Shown one piece after another: positions 19,911-29,724 of a stretch of 64,000 nucleotides of DNA (position 1 is its first letter; every line of letters starts with the position of its first letter). Location: NCBI GenBank assembly GCA_036365455.1, contig JAWQUS010000026.1:13286001-13350000 (forward strand), in the 5' to 3' direction. The translations under genes and the position numbers were made by a program. This DNA is from Macrosoma leucophasiata. Its lineage: Eukaryota > Arthropoda > Insecta > Lepidoptera > Hedylidae. Below the pieces are notes generated by a model. The model was not told the origin of the DNA and ran no database searches. It was given only the letters and a program-made list of their open reading frames with translations.

Positions 19911-20020
19911 CGTAGTTTTAGGCTACATACATATATAACTATATTTTACGACTATTTAAATATGTTAGCTTGACAAATATGCCTGAAAATGCTGTAATAA
20001 ACGACTGAATAAACAATTCA

Positions 20021-20247
20021 ATTACGTTGTACCTAACGTGTCGTATGACGTCACCGCACATTACACACACACACACACACACACAACACACGTTTATTTT
20101 CCCGAGTTAATAGTTGAGCTAACCTACCATGTTAGCAGTCAGCAGCTAACAGTCGTAACTATTTTACATCTCGCGTTTACGACCTGCGACCGTCTGGCTT
20201 TATTGCACTAGACGCAAGGAAATCGTAACTCTGGTCGTCGCCTTATG
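20021..20247 (+). repeat. Duplicated segment, copy 1 (empty site)
   Basis: TGACGTCACCGCACAT, an (AC)n run at 20062-20085, GAGTTAATAGTTGAGCTAAC, CTCGCGTTTACGACCTGCGA and CGCAAGGAAATCGTAACTCT recur in order at 20658-20960. This copy lacks the SINE-H insertion seen in the other. Confidence 0.8.
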
Positions 20248-20657
20248 TTCCCCATAGTTCCCTTTACATAGTTTTAATTTGAATGCTCAGGCATTAATTG
20301 GTTCAAACTGTTCCGAACACCAAATGCAAAAAGAAACAATTATAAAATCACTGCCTGACTTTCAGAAGCCTATTTCTTAAGACAGGCGTCAGGAATCCAA
20401 ATTTATATTATTATCAATCCTAAGGTTTACAGTACCCTTTATTTAAGAAAATATAAAATTTCGAAGTCAACGCAATAAAAGGATATCTATGGCCTAAAGT
20501 GGGAATAGAGTGCGCATTCTTATGCCTTAGTAAAAGAAATTGAGAACTTCCCGCTGACTTACAATAATGACATTTATATACGAAATGACGCATTGTAATA
20601 AATTTATATAATAAAAAATACGTTACATTCAACCATGGATTAACTAAGTTATCTTGA

Positions 20658-20960
20658 ACCTCACGTGTCATATGACGTCACAGCACATAAGGTACCTACA
20701 TTTATTTAGCCAATTAAATAGTCGAGTTAACCTGCTACATTGGCAGCCAGCAGCTACTGCAAACAGTCGTGACCATTATAAATCTCGCGTTTACGACCTG
20801 CGACCGTCTGACTTTAATGCAATAATAAATAATAATAATAATGGCAACTCATTATACGTCCAACTGCTGGGCACGAGTCTCTCCCCTGTTTTTGGGAGGA
20901 GGCCTTAAGAGGCCTTTAATGCAATAGTCGCAAGGAAATCGTTACTCTGGTCGTTGGTCT
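20658..20960 (+). repeat. Duplicated segment, copy 2 (filled site)
   Basis: Same unit as 20021-20247 but without the long AC run and with a truncated SINE-H at 20825-20913. The comparison gives the pre-insertion sequence directly. Confidence 0.8.
20825..20913 (-). mobile_element. 5'-truncated SINE-H with 13-bp target duplication
   Basis: ATAATAATAATAATGGCAAC, then CACGAGTCTCTCCCCTG is the SINE-H 3' end only. CTTTAATGCAATA occurs at 20812-20824 and 20914-20926; the empty paralogue has a single related site. This is clear evidence of 5'-truncated, LINE-type insertion. Confidence 0.9.
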
Positions 20961-21440
20961 GGATCGCATCGACGGTAGCTTTTTCGCAGGATACTGTTGC
21001 ACATCTTTTTTTTATGTAATGGAAGTGGAAACAAGCATGCAGTTCACATTGGTGTTAAGTGATGACTGCAGCCTATAGACACCCACACAAAGACCAAGGT
21101 CAAAATGCAGATACTTTACTACTCCTGAGGCCTAAGGTGTTCTGCCTCTGTGCCGGAAATTACAGTGCCCTACATTACCACCTGACCGGAACACGATAGT
21201 GCTGAACACTACCATTTAGCGGCAAGTATATTAAAAATATATTATGGAGCTAATAACTTTCCTTATTGCACTTACTACCGCCGCATGAAATAAAAACAAT
21301 TCTTTCTTCTTTTCTTTCTTTCCATTAGAACAGTTTGACCACCATTGTTCGGTTGACTGACTGTGCTAGTGGTAGAATTCTCTTCCAGTGGAAGAAAATT
21401 CTTCCGCTAGTAGGTGGTGGGTCTTTACGTCCCGACTCCA
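20948..21440. repeat. Dispersed repeat T, copy 2 (split by FamA)
   Basis: TCGCAGGATACTGTTGCACA at the left and TATTGCACTTACTACCGCCG, TTGACCACCATTGTTCGGTT and CTTCCGCTAGTAGGTGGTGG at the right are one repeat unit, as in 37100-37298. FamA (21005-21240) sits between. Confidence 0.65.
21005..21240 (-). mobile_element. FamA, head-truncated
   Basis: TTTTTTTTATGTAATGGAAG to ACCATTTAGCGGCAAGTATA; the outermost head is missing. It is inserted in repeat T. Confidence 0.8.
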
Positions 21441-21479
21441 ACATATTTCAATGGAAATTCTCTTGCATAGTTCAATCCC

Positions 21480-21665
21480 TACTTATATTATAAATGCGAA
21501 AGTAACTCTGTCTGTCTGTCTGTTACCTTTTCACGTCTAAACGACTGAACCAATATTCATGAAATTTGTACAGAGATAGAGCTGACTTTGAGGAAGAACA
21601 TAGACGCTACTTAGTTATTTATAAAACGACATCCACGCGGGCGAAGCTGCGGGCAACAGCTATTT
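21480..21665 (+). repeat. TCTG-run / GCGAAGC repeat
   Basis: TATTATAAATGCGAAAGTAA, a TCTG run, AAACGACTGAACCAATATTC and CATCCACGCGGGCGAAGCTG. Related sequences are at 53071-53225, 62984-63095 and 58018-58190. From memory this is a common lepidopteran interspersed repeat. Non-coding. Confidence 0.6.
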
Positions 21666-22019
21666 TGAAATAAACTCAACATTTTTTTCATGTGACTAGG
21701 GAAACTGCTTAATTTAACATTTATTTGTCCTAACTTGTACATATATGCAAAAAAAAAGGATTTTTTAAATTTGATCATTGAAATAAACAAGTTTGTTGAG
21801 TGTTTTTCATGCTATCCGTACTTAAGTTAAATTTGAAAGTAAGCGACATCGGGTTTTCCCCCATTGAAAGGATTCTCTTGGCTCCCTTGCTTTGGAAATG
21901 CGCCCGATAAATGTCAAAAGACTGGCCATTTTATTTACTCAAATAAACGTAACTAGGTGAATAGAGGGTAGAGGTATATACTCGTATTTATATAAGTACA
22001 TACATAAATAAATATTTTT

Positions 22020-22298
22020 AATGGTGGTAGAGTGATTTAGCTCGCGGGCGTACGCACCACTGCATTACCTAATATAGTTGCCGCTAAATGGTAATGTTCA
22101 GCACTATCGTGTTCCGGTCAGGTGGTAATGTACGACCCTGTAATTTCCGGCACAAAGGCATAACACCTTAGGCCTCAGGAGTAGTAACGTATCTGCATTT
22201 TGACCCTGGTCTTTGTGTAAGTGTCTATAGGCTGCAGTCATCATTTAACATTAATGTGAACTGCATGCTTGTTTGCCACTTACATTACATAAAGAAAA
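22020..22298 (+). mobile_element. FamA, full length
   Basis: ATGGTGGTAGAGTGATTTAG to GCCACTTACATTACATAAAG; the head hairpin is damaged. Confidence 0.85.
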
Positions 22299-23214
22299 AT
22301 ATATAATATACATACTGTCAGCAAACAGTTTTACTATCAATTTTTACAGTTTGTAGCTGTTTTCTTACTACATAAGACGCCATCTAGTGATACACGAACG
22401 AAATACAAAAGCACTTGTCTAGTACGAAAGATGGCGTTTGACCGAGTTACATCGCGCATACGAAGTTTTCACAAGAGTTGCCAACTTACTAATCGTTGGG
22501 CCGCGTCCCGCTAGGCGCTACCACCTCGCCTGGTCGGAGAATCCCTTTTCCTCGGAAAAACATATCTATCCTGTTCCTCCACAAGTTTGTAAACAGACAT
22601 GACATGTGTATCAAAGATACAAACATGCATACACTTACAAAATTTAGCACACGTGTTTGGAAGCCTAAATAGATAGCCAAGCCAATTCCAACAATATCAC
22701 ATACGTGTGAAACTAATCACCACCATTTTTATTTTGAAATCAGTTATCTATCAGCTATTAAGCGATTAGTAAGTAATAAGTTAATACGATATCATACATA
22801 TTTTTCTCATTCCCAAAGCCTCCGCAATCAATTCAAATAGATCCGCTAACGAGTGAAGTTAGCTGCAAAATCTAAGATAAGCCGGCTGTAACGGAGGGTG
22901 GGTTCCCCGACTTCCCCGTATTCTTAATTCAATATGTTATCCAATGAAACATTCCCCTTTTGAGTAAGACGCTATCCGGATATATTTATGGGTATACTCA
23001 ATGGGCTTCTCATAAAACATTCATGAGTTTATGGAAGACGCCATACGTGCGTTTTGCAAATAAGGGATCAAAAGCATGTTTACTGTTAAAATGGTGTATC
23101 TCACTGTTGAACCATGGGACGGGATAAAATATGGGGCAAGAAGGACTTCATGATGAGGATGAGGATGAGAGGATGATAATGTGGATAAATTTTTGTCTCG
23201 GGTCAAAATATGTT
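22299..23214. other. Unassigned region
   Basis: About 900 bp without recognised repeats, RNA genes or coding potential. ORFs of 60-63 codons here have no motif. It is the longest comparatively clean stretch between 8 and 25 kb. Confidence 0.35.
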
Positions 23215-23614
23215 ACTGGTGGTAGAGTTCCAAGTGTCGGAGCTCGAGGGCGTAGACCACTGCATTACCTAACCTATCTGGCGCTAAATAATAGTGGTCG
23301 GCACCTTTTTTCTTTCTTTCTTTTCTTTTTCTTTTTTTTTGTCGTGTTCCGGTTAGATGGGATTGTCCCCAAATGGGCCCCATAATAACTGTCACAGGGA
23401 CATAACACCTTAGGTGTCAGGGGTGGCAAAGCATCTACATTTTGACGTCTGGTTTTTATGTCTACATAAAAACCAGACGTCAAAATGTAGATGCTCTGGT
23501 CTACCAGAGGATGTAGATGTCTATAGGCTGTAGTCATCACTTAACATCAATGTGAACTGCATAAAAATAAATAAATAATAAAATATGCTTGTTTGCCACC
23601 CTTACATAAAAATA
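23215..23614 (+). mobile_element. FamB with pyrimidine tract, perfect palindrome and A-rich insert
   Basis: TACTGGTGGTAGAGTTCCAA to GCCACCCTTACATAAAAA, with FamB-type GGTTAGATGGGATTG and GTCACAGGGACATAACACC. Three insertions break it: a T/C tract at 23306-23340; an exact inverted repeat of its own sequence, 23430-23461 against 23464-23495 (32-bp arms, 2-nt spacer), followed by a small hairpin CTCTGG-TCTA-CCAGAG at 23494-23509; and an A/T-rich insert near 23562-23586. ORFs crossing it are accidental. Confidence 0.85.
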
Positions 23615-23639
23615 CAGGTATATAAGTTGCAGAGTAAAG

Positions 23640-23725
23640 TGTTTTTTCATGTTATGATGGTAACAAATAACCAAGCATTTCATATTGATGTGACAATGCA
23701 AATGTGGATGGTTGCTGAGGCCCAG
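23640..23725 (-). mobile_element. FamB 3' fragment
   Basis: TTCATGTTATGATGGTAACA and TTCATATTGATGTGAC..ATGCAAATGTGGATG are degraded FamB 3' sequence. Confidence 0.5.
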
Positions 23726-23890
23726 GAAGACCAAGACTGATCTAACTTGACTAAATAGGTCGAGTACTGTCTGAAAGTGGGGTCAAGAGTCTTAGGAATC
23801 GGCGTGCATATAGAGAATGTTGGGTGTAGAGGAAGCACGTGAAGTGTGTCAGAACCGGGATATCTGGCACTTTGTGCCTACCCCGTGAAA
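23712..23890 (+). mobile_element. Non-LTR retrotransposon C-terminal fragment
   Basis: GAGGCCCAGGAAGACCAAGA, AAATAGGTCGAGTACTGTCT, CTTAGGAATCGGCGTGCAT and CAGAACCGGGATATCTGGCA align with the minus-strand element at 17270-17650. Indels break the frame. Confidence 0.75.
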
Positions 23891-24184
23891 GATTTAGCGT
23901 AAAAATACATACACACATACAAGTCACAAGTCTCTCAAAATGGAAATCTTTTATTCAAAGCTAAACGGACAAAATTCGTGTCACGTCCGCGTCAACCGAT
24001 TACATATCTCTTGGGTGGCGTGGTTACACGGAAATTATGTAGGTATACCTCATGTCTGAAATTGTCATGAAAATGTATGAAATAGTTTCCGTAGAAAAGC
24101 GCAGCGTAGCCTCAAAAGCTATTTTATCACGGTTATAAAACTTTATTCGCCGACCAGGTAGCCCTATATATCGCTTGCCGGTTA

Positions 24185-24582
24185 TCGTGGTCACGGGCAG
24201 TCTGTCCCTCTGCAACCGAAAAGTCGGCTAAGAGAAGAAGTTGGGAGTAGTGGTATACGCGAGAAAATCTGCAAATATGAATTCTACAACACAATAGAAA
24301 TAACGTTTTCGCAGTTTTTCGCGAGTTTCATACATTGCAGAAATTAACTAATAGTATTTATTATACTACTAGTAAACCACTAGTAGTTTACATCGCACTA
24401 GGGTTTTGTTCTGTCTCAGAGCTATATAAGACCAGGCTAAACATAGTCGAATTAGTCTGCCTGTGACCACGGTAGCTGGAAGCGACTGAAACTTCGGGTA
24501 TAAGAAGAAGTTTGGAAGTGTTGTATTCGCGAGAAAAGCCGCAAATTAATTTCTACAAAACACAGTAGAACTTATGAAGTGT
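24185..24582 (+). repeat. Tandem pair of a diverged repeat
   Basis: AGAAGAAGTTGGGAGTAGTG then ATACGCGAGAAAATCTGCAA (24231-24275) matches AGAAGAAGTTTGGAAGTGTT then TTCGCGAGAAAAGCCGCAAA (24503-24546). CTGTGACCACGGTAGCTGGA at 24462-24481 also resembles 61876-61896. The class is not recognised. Confidence 0.5.
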
Positions 24583-24707
24583 AAGATCCGAATTATCACC
24601 GATTTCGAAACTTCAGTGTAGTGGAAGTGATCTGCTTCCTCAAAACGTTTATAAGAAGATTTATCACACATCAGAAGATTGATGACACATCAGGCCAAAG
24701 AGAGAAA

Positions 24708-24986
24708 ACGAAGTGTGGCAAACAAGCGTGCAGTTCACATTGATGTTAAGTGATGACTGCAGCCTATAGACACCCACACAATGACCAGAGGTCAAAATGC
24801 AGATGCGCTGCCACTCCTGAGGCATTAGGTGTTATGCCTCTGTGCCGAAAATTACAGAGCCGTACATTACCACCTGACCGGAACACGATAGTACTGAACA
24901 CTACTATTTAGCGGCAAGTATATTAGGTAATGCGTTGGTGCCAACGCCCGCGAGCTTCGTCACTTGAGCTCTACCACCAGTAAAAA
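24708..24986 (-). mobile_element. FamA, full length without T-run
   Basis: GTGTGGCAAACAAGCGTGCA to TTGAGCTCTACCACCAGTAA. The outermost tail is absent; the rest is intact. Confidence 0.8.
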
Positions 24987-25096
24987 ACTACATTATTATG
25001 ACTGGTATTTCGTATTTCATACTACATAACCTATATTTCGGATACTTTCGGGCATATCAACATTTCCGTGCCCAAACTCGATCTAATAGATTAGGA

Positions 25097-25612
25097 GCAC
25101 ACTGCAGAATCATTTCGTTCATCCAGATATGCTTCAAACCTAATTTTTACGCATAATTATAATCTAGAGAATATATATCCACTAGGTGGCAACGTTTGGC
25201 CGCAAATATTTTTAATTAAATTATTTTATCTTTAACAGCCAGCAACTCTTATTTGCAGTTGAATTTATTTGGCTCTCGTATATCATAATAAAGAGAAAAA
25301 AATAAGCTTTAATTTGATTTATACATAATACATGTATGTTATGCACGTAAAAAAATATCGGGGCGAAACTAAAATATGTAATGGCGGCCAAGTGTGCGGC
25401 AGCCGTGATTTTTCTGAGAGTCTTTGTACATATTGCCGTGAAGTGGACGATATTTTATTGAAAAAACAAGTAAAAAAAGATATTTCCAATAAAAAAATTA
25501 ATAAAATACTTGCGGCCATTTTTTGATAGGCGACCTAGTGGATAAGTATTCTTTAGAATATAAAAATTAGGTTTGCATCATATCTGAACGAAATGATTCT
25601 ACAGTGGGATCC
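25097..25612. mobile_element. TIR element with ~115-bp arms and a small ORF
   Basis: CACTGCAGAATCATTTCGTT then CAAACCTAATTTTTAC..ATCCACTAGGTGGC..TGGCCGCAAATATTT at the left is inverse to the right end (ATTTTTTGATAGGCGACCTA, GGATAAGTATTC, AACGAAATGATTCTACAGTG). A third, single end lies at 51180-51285. The centre carries a 64-codon ORF (next entry). Superfamily not recognised; no clear target duplication. Confidence 0.75.
25332..25526 (+). CDS. Small Cys-containing ORF inside TIR element
   Basis: 64 codons starting MYVMHVKKYRGETKICNGGQ. Cysteines occur as C-x5-C (ICNGGQVC) and C-x2-C (LCTYC) about ten residues apart, followed by a Lys-rich stretch (KKQVKKDISNKKINK). This could be the remains of a zinc-binding DNA-binding domain of a transposase, or chance. 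The last codons fall inside the right terminal repeat, so any real protein would be a fragment. I do not recognise it. Confidence 0.2.
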   Translation: MYVMHVKKYRGETKICNGGQVCGSRDFSESLCTYCREVDDILLKKQVKKDISNKKINKILAAIF

Positions 25613-25845
25613 TGTGCTATAAGAAACATCGCCGGTATCTTTGCCCAGGGGTAATGTGGGTTAGGGCCGGGGGTGGTACGTTTACGAGCGCAATAAAAGT
25701 GGTTAATATACTTAGTTGAAGTGCTCCGTGCGTGATCAAAATACAACAAGCATATTGCCTTTTAACTTCCCTTGTCAATCGGACGTAATGAAACGGCACT
25801 GTAAAATGACAGAGGTTCTGTTTACGATAGATCGCTTTATTGTGA

Positions 25846-25912
25846 TCATTACAGCCAACAGATATCCACTGCTGGACAAAGCGTTTCCCAAAGACGCTCA
25901 TAATAGCATTTT
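25846..25912. mobile_element. CCACTGCTGGACAAA fragment
   Basis: ATATCCACTGCTGGACAAAG then CGTTTCCCAAAGACGCTC matches a short motif (CCACTGCTGGAC.AAGGC.T) that I recall from many lepidopteran non-autonomous elements. Too short to classify. Confidence 0.4.
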
Positions 25913-26145
25913 ACTAGTGGTAGAGCTGTAGTGACAGAGCTCGTGGGCGTAGGCATTACGCATTACCTCTATTTGCCGCCAAATGGTAGTGTTCAGCACT
26001 ATCGTGTTCTGTTAGATGGTAATGTACGGCCTAATAATAACTATTACAGAGATATAACAACTTAGGTCTCAGGGGTGGCAACGCATCTGCATTTTTTATC
26101 TCTGGTTTTTATGTAGATGTCTATGGGCTGCAGTCACTATAGAAT
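25913..26145 (+). mobile_element. FamB, 5' four-fifths
   Basis: TTTACTAGTGGTAGAGCTGT to GGGCTGCAGTCAC; the FamB-specific GTTAGATGGTAATGTACGGC and AACTATTACAGAGATATAAC are present. The 3' end is lost. Confidence 0.8.
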
Positions 26146-26279
26146 AGTTACTAAGTAGAATTTTCTTATTATATTTTGTTTAAAAGCCCTCTAAGTCCCT
26201 ATCTCTTGCTGTGCCCAACAAGGTCTATATATAATTAATAATATTAGACTAACTAAGTCAGTATTGTACAATATGGAAT

Positions 26280-26500
26280 GAAATGAAATAAAATAATAAT
26301 TTATTTTCTTACCACAATACACATAACAAATTCATTATTATTTTAACGGTTCAACAAAGAAATCATACATTTCAGAGTATATTGTGGAAGACTGGTGCCT
26401 AAGCTTTATGAGCCTGTGTTTCGGGTCACCAGGTCTCCACACTTTTCCACTTATACATTTTGGTGCTCATTACAATTTAAAAAAGAAATAAAGACAATTG
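26280..26500 (-). mobile_element. LINE 3' UTR remnant
   Basis: GAAATGAAATAAAATAATAA at the left looks like an inverted tail. The body contains GTGGAAGACTGGTGCCTAAG and GTTTCGGGTCACCAGGTCTC, which on the minus strand resemble a LINE 3' UTR. Non-coding. Confidence 0.4.
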
Positions 26501-26589
26501 AATAATTATATATAATTAATATTGCAAGTGGACAAATTTTTATGTTGTGGTAAATTTAAATTTTTAATTTAAATGCAATAAATGATTGA

Positions 26590-26650
26590 GTATTGAGTCA
26601 TCACTTAACATTAATGTGAGCTGCTTGCTTGTTTGTCACCTTCGTTAAAA
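26590..26650 (+). mobile_element. FamB 3' end fragment
   Basis: GAGTCATCACTTAACATTAA then GCTTGTTTGTCACCTTCG, the last 60 bp only. Confidence 0.65.
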
Positions 26651-27253
26651 TAATCATAGATTTTTATTCTGAAACCAAACACAATCTCCCCGTTCGGTAA
26701 ACAACACAATAACCTTACCTTCGTCGTGAAAAACTGACAAGGTGCAAAATATACCCATAATACGTGACCAGAAACATTATATAACCCGTCAACGCCCACA
26801 GCGTACAGCGGGTCAAATTGACCGATTCATTGCATGAAAGGCCAAATCAGGCTTATTTATTTAAGGACATGACGCTCAATCAAATTATATAGGTCATAAC
26901 GTAGGTGGAAGATTTGGTAGGGTTGAAAGCGACAACGATAATGTTGGGTTCTCACGAAATTTTTGGCCAGTATACGTAACGTGACTATACGTCCCGTTTT
27001 GAACGGGACAGTCCCGTTTTCATGCAGGCTGTCTCGGTGTCCCAGGAAAAAACCTTTTGGGAAGCCGACTGAAGCTGTAGTAATCTTGTAAACGGCAATC
27101 CGAAATTTTAATATTTTTGAATAATTTGAAAAGCAATCGATAACGATACATAAGCTACTTATAGAAGGGCGTTGTAGCTGGTCGTTCGTAATTAGAGGTA
27201 AGCTTCCTCTCATGTTCCATGAAGGTTATTTTGTGAATTAAATATATGTTTAG
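26651..27253. other. Unassigned region
   Basis: No family recognised. It contains GTCCCGTTTTGAACGGGAC (a hairpin, 26992-27010) and a second GTCCCGTTTT. A 118-codon minus-strand ORF (27213-26857) spans this hairpin and has no motif I know. Confidence 0.35.
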
Positions 27254-27393
27254 TTTTTTTTATGTTAAGTGTTGACTGCAGCCTATAGACACCCACACAT
27301 AAACCAAGGTCAAAATGCAGATGCGTTACCACTCCTGAGGCCTAAGGTGTTATGTCTCTGTGCGGGAATTACAGGGCTGTACATTACCACCTG

Positions 27394-27626
27394 GGGTGCT
27401 ACCGCCTATCTGTATTGCTGCTGACATTGTCATTGCTGTCAAATTTACATGTCGATCTGTAGCTTCTTTAAAAGTAGTATTGATAATCTGATTGATGTTT
27501 TCGTAGGTGATAAACAAGCGATAATGGTAGATTATTTCGATTATTGTTATTTAGTTAAAGTAAAAATCGACTTTAAAATTTGACAGCAATGACAATGACG
27601 ACAGCAATGTCGATAGGCGGTCGCAC
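27394..27626. mobile_element. TIR element inside FamA
   Basis: Ends are inverse over about 50 bp: GGGTGCTACCGCCTATC..CATTGTCATTGCTGTCAAAT and ATTTGACAGCAATGACAATG..GATAGGCGGTCGCACC. The centre is about 120 bp with no ORF. One end of the same family is at 3268-3345. Confidence 0.85.
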
Positions 27627-27657
27627 CCGGAACACGATAGTGCTTATTAGTGCTTTT

Positions 27658-27949
27658 ACTGGTGGTAGAGCTCCAGTGACGGAGCTCGCGGGCGTAGGCA
27701 CCACCGCATTACCTGATTTACTTGCCGCTAAATGGTAGTGTTCAGCACTATCGTGTTCCGGTCAGGTGGTAATGTACGGCCCTGTAATTTCCGGCAAAGA
27801 GGCATAACACCTTAGGCCTCAGGAGTGGTAACGCATTTGCATTTTGACCTTGGTCTTTGTGTGGGTGTCTATAGGCTGCAGTCATCACTTAACATCAATG
27901 TGAACTGCATGCTTGCTTGCCACTTCAATTACATAAAAAAAAAAAAAAA
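27658..27949 (+). mobile_element. FamA, full length, inserted in an older FamA
   Basis: ACTGGTGGTAGAGCTCCAGT to TTCAATTACATAAAA with a 15-A tail; one of the cleanest copies. AGTGCT occurs just before it (27639-27644 and 27649-27654) and just after it (27949-27954), consistent with a short target duplication. Confidence 0.9.
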
Positions 27950-28042
27950 GTGCTGAACACTATGATTTAGCGGCAAGTACGAGTATATTAGATAATGCGG
28001 TGGTGCGCCCGCGAGCTCCGTCACTGGAGCTCTACCACCAGT

Positions 28043-28379
28043 TTCATCCCTTTCATATTATTATACGTAAGTGAATATTTAATAACCAAAACTTATAGTT
28101 CCAAACAACCAATATGACTCCAACGACCAACATATCTATGATCATTTTACGATATTTAATTTTCTATCCATTAAAGTGATTGTAAAATGCTTTATGGAAA
28201 TTGAAATAGCTCGCAGAATGTGAATAGCAGTTATTATTTTACGGCCAAATAACGTTCGTGTGCCGCAGAACAAGCCTAGATAGAATTAATATGCCATCAT
28301 ATTTACATTCTGTATTGTGATATTCAGTCTGTTTATTTAACCGCGGCAATAAATTTAGAATTTTGTAGATACGTAGATT
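28043..28379. other. Unassigned AT-rich region
   Basis: No gene or repeat recognised. Confidence 0.35.
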
Positions 28380-28466
28380 TTACTGGTGGTAGAGCTACAC
28401 CTAGAACCGGAACACTATAGTGCTGAACACTACCTTTTAGCGGCAAATATATAAGGTAATAGGGTT
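28380..28466. mobile_element. FamA, rearranged fragment
   Basis: A plus-strand head TTACTGGTGGTAGAGCTACA is joined to minus-strand AACCGGAACACTATAGTGCT, then TTTTAGCGGCAAATATATAA. Two FamA ends lie head-on. Confidence 0.7.
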
Positions 28467-28481
28467 GCTGAGAATTCCTCT

Positions 28482-28612
28482 TCCGCTTCCTCATAATGAG
28501 GACGTTCCGCAATATTTTGGGTTACTCAACCGTTTCCGCATCCTCAAAAATTAAAATGAAAAAATCCTCTTCCGCTATCGCTTCCTCAAAATTTAAGAGG
28601 AATTAATGAGGA
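28482..28612. repeat. TTCCGCTTCCTCA motif cluster
   Basis: ATTCCTCTTCCGCTTCCTCA, GTTTCCGCATCCTCA and CCTCTTCCGC..CGCTTCCTCA recur within 130 bp, with the inverse AGAGGAATTAATGAGGAATT. Low-order repeat; function unknown. Confidence 0.5.
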
Positions 28613-28925
28613 ATTTTGCGTCGCGTGTCGATGGCAACGCACACGCCGCAGCGCGGTGCCATGCTGAACAGGCGAGCGAGCCTCCCCACCCGCCACCGGC
28701 GCTGTTCCTTGATTGTTTGTTTCAATTTTATTGGCATACATTATTTTGTTTGTTGCGCGTACTCAACTAAAAAAATCGAAATATTCGGGGCTTTACAGAA
28801 CTGTATCTTTACAAAACCTGTCTTCTCTTCCATCAAATGTATCAGCAAACAACTTTTTAGCAATGTTGTATTGGTATATGATGAGCTAAGAAACCGGTTG
28901 TTAGGGGAAACAGCGTCTAAATTTT
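28613..28925 (+). repeat. ~310-bp direct repeat, copy 1
   Basis: GCGTCGCGTGTCGATGGCAA, CGCTGTTCCTTGATTGTTTG, AAATCGAAATATTCGGGGC, TTTTTAGCAATG, TTGGTATATGATGAGCTA and GGGGAAACAGCGTC are repeated in order at 29338-29672. There is no open frame common to both, and the identity is unknown. It might be a retroelement or gene-derived segment. Confidence 0.75.
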
Positions 28926-29127
28926 TTTTTTATAAAAATTAACCTCCCTATTTAAATTAATTTTGATTAATAGTATTCAATTCTTTTATTTTGATTAATA
29001 ATTTTCGACTTAAATGCCTGCCTAATTAACAAACAAATAAAGACTGCATTCTTATTTTCATTTCAATTTTAAATGAAATTGTGTCATTCACTCATTTTTT
29101 TTTTTTTGGTGTGCGTGATATTTTTTT

Positions 29128-29332
29128 ATGTCTGTAGGTTGACAGACAAGCAAACGAGCCACCTGATGGAAAGTGGTCACCGTCGCCTATGAACATTTGC
29201 AACACCAGGGGAGTTGCCAACGCGCTGCCAGCCCTGAAAGGACTCTTTTGACGCCATTTTTGAAGAACCTCTTAATGTAGCACCTAGGGAACACCTCAGG
29301 GGGAAGTTCGTTCCACAATTTTGTTGCATTTT
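29128..29332 (-). mobile_element. CR1/L2-like LINE C-terminus and 3' end
   Basis: On the minus strand KLWNELPPEVFPRCYIKRFF is followed by NGVKRVLSGL, a frameshift, and a 3' UTR GGCGACGGTGACCACTTTCC, ATCAGGTGGCTCGTTTGCTT with an A-rich tail. It is 5' truncated and lies between the two direct repeats, exactly against copy 2. Related copies: 46985-47250, 59003-59273, 50440-50595. Confidence 0.8.
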
Positions 29333-29337
29333 GTTGC

Positions 29338-29667
29338 GCATGCGCGTCGCGTATCGATGGCAACGCACACGCCGCAGCACGGTGCCAGGCCGAACAGGCG
29401 AGCGAGACCTTCCCACCCGCCACCGGCGCTGTTCCTTGATTGTTTGTTTTAATTTTATTGACATACATTATTTTGTTTATACGCGTAGGTACTCAACTTA
29501 AAAAATCGAAATATTCGGGGCCTTACAGAACTGTATCTTTACAATACCTTCATATAATATAATACCTACAATCTTCTCTTCCATCAAATGTACCAGCAAA
29601 CGACTTTTTAGCAATGCTGTATTGGTATATGATGAGCTATAAAACCGGTTGTTGGGGAAACAGCGTC

Positions 29668-29672
<5 letters not shown>
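29338..29672 (+). repeat. ~330-bp direct repeat, copy 2
   Basis: Same order of blocks as 28613-28925, with a short insertion near 29549-29570. It ends at a long (AT)n run where copy 1 has a T-run. Confidence 0.75.

Positions 29673-29719
<47 letters not shown>
29670..29719. repeat. (AT)n microsatellite
   Basis: About 25 AT units. The minus-strand 91-codon ORF with a YIYIYI run is an artefact of it. Confidence 0.95.

Positions 29720-29724
<5 letters not shown>

Larger units (their letters stand above)
27254..28042 (-). mobile_element. FamA copy interrupted by two later elements
   Basis: Three pieces, 27254-27393, 27627-27657 and 27950-28042, join into one minus-strand FamA: ACATTACCACCTG | CCGGAACACGATAGTGCT | GTGCTGAACACTATGATTTA, ending GAGCTCTACCACCAG. 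Interrupters are a TIR element (27394-27626) and a plus-strand FamA (27658-27949). Confidence 0.9.

Noticed and set aside
26857..27213. 118-codon minus-strand ORF
   Set aside because: Runs through a GTCCCGTTTTGAACGGGAC hairpin repeat; composition and motifs do not suggest a protein.
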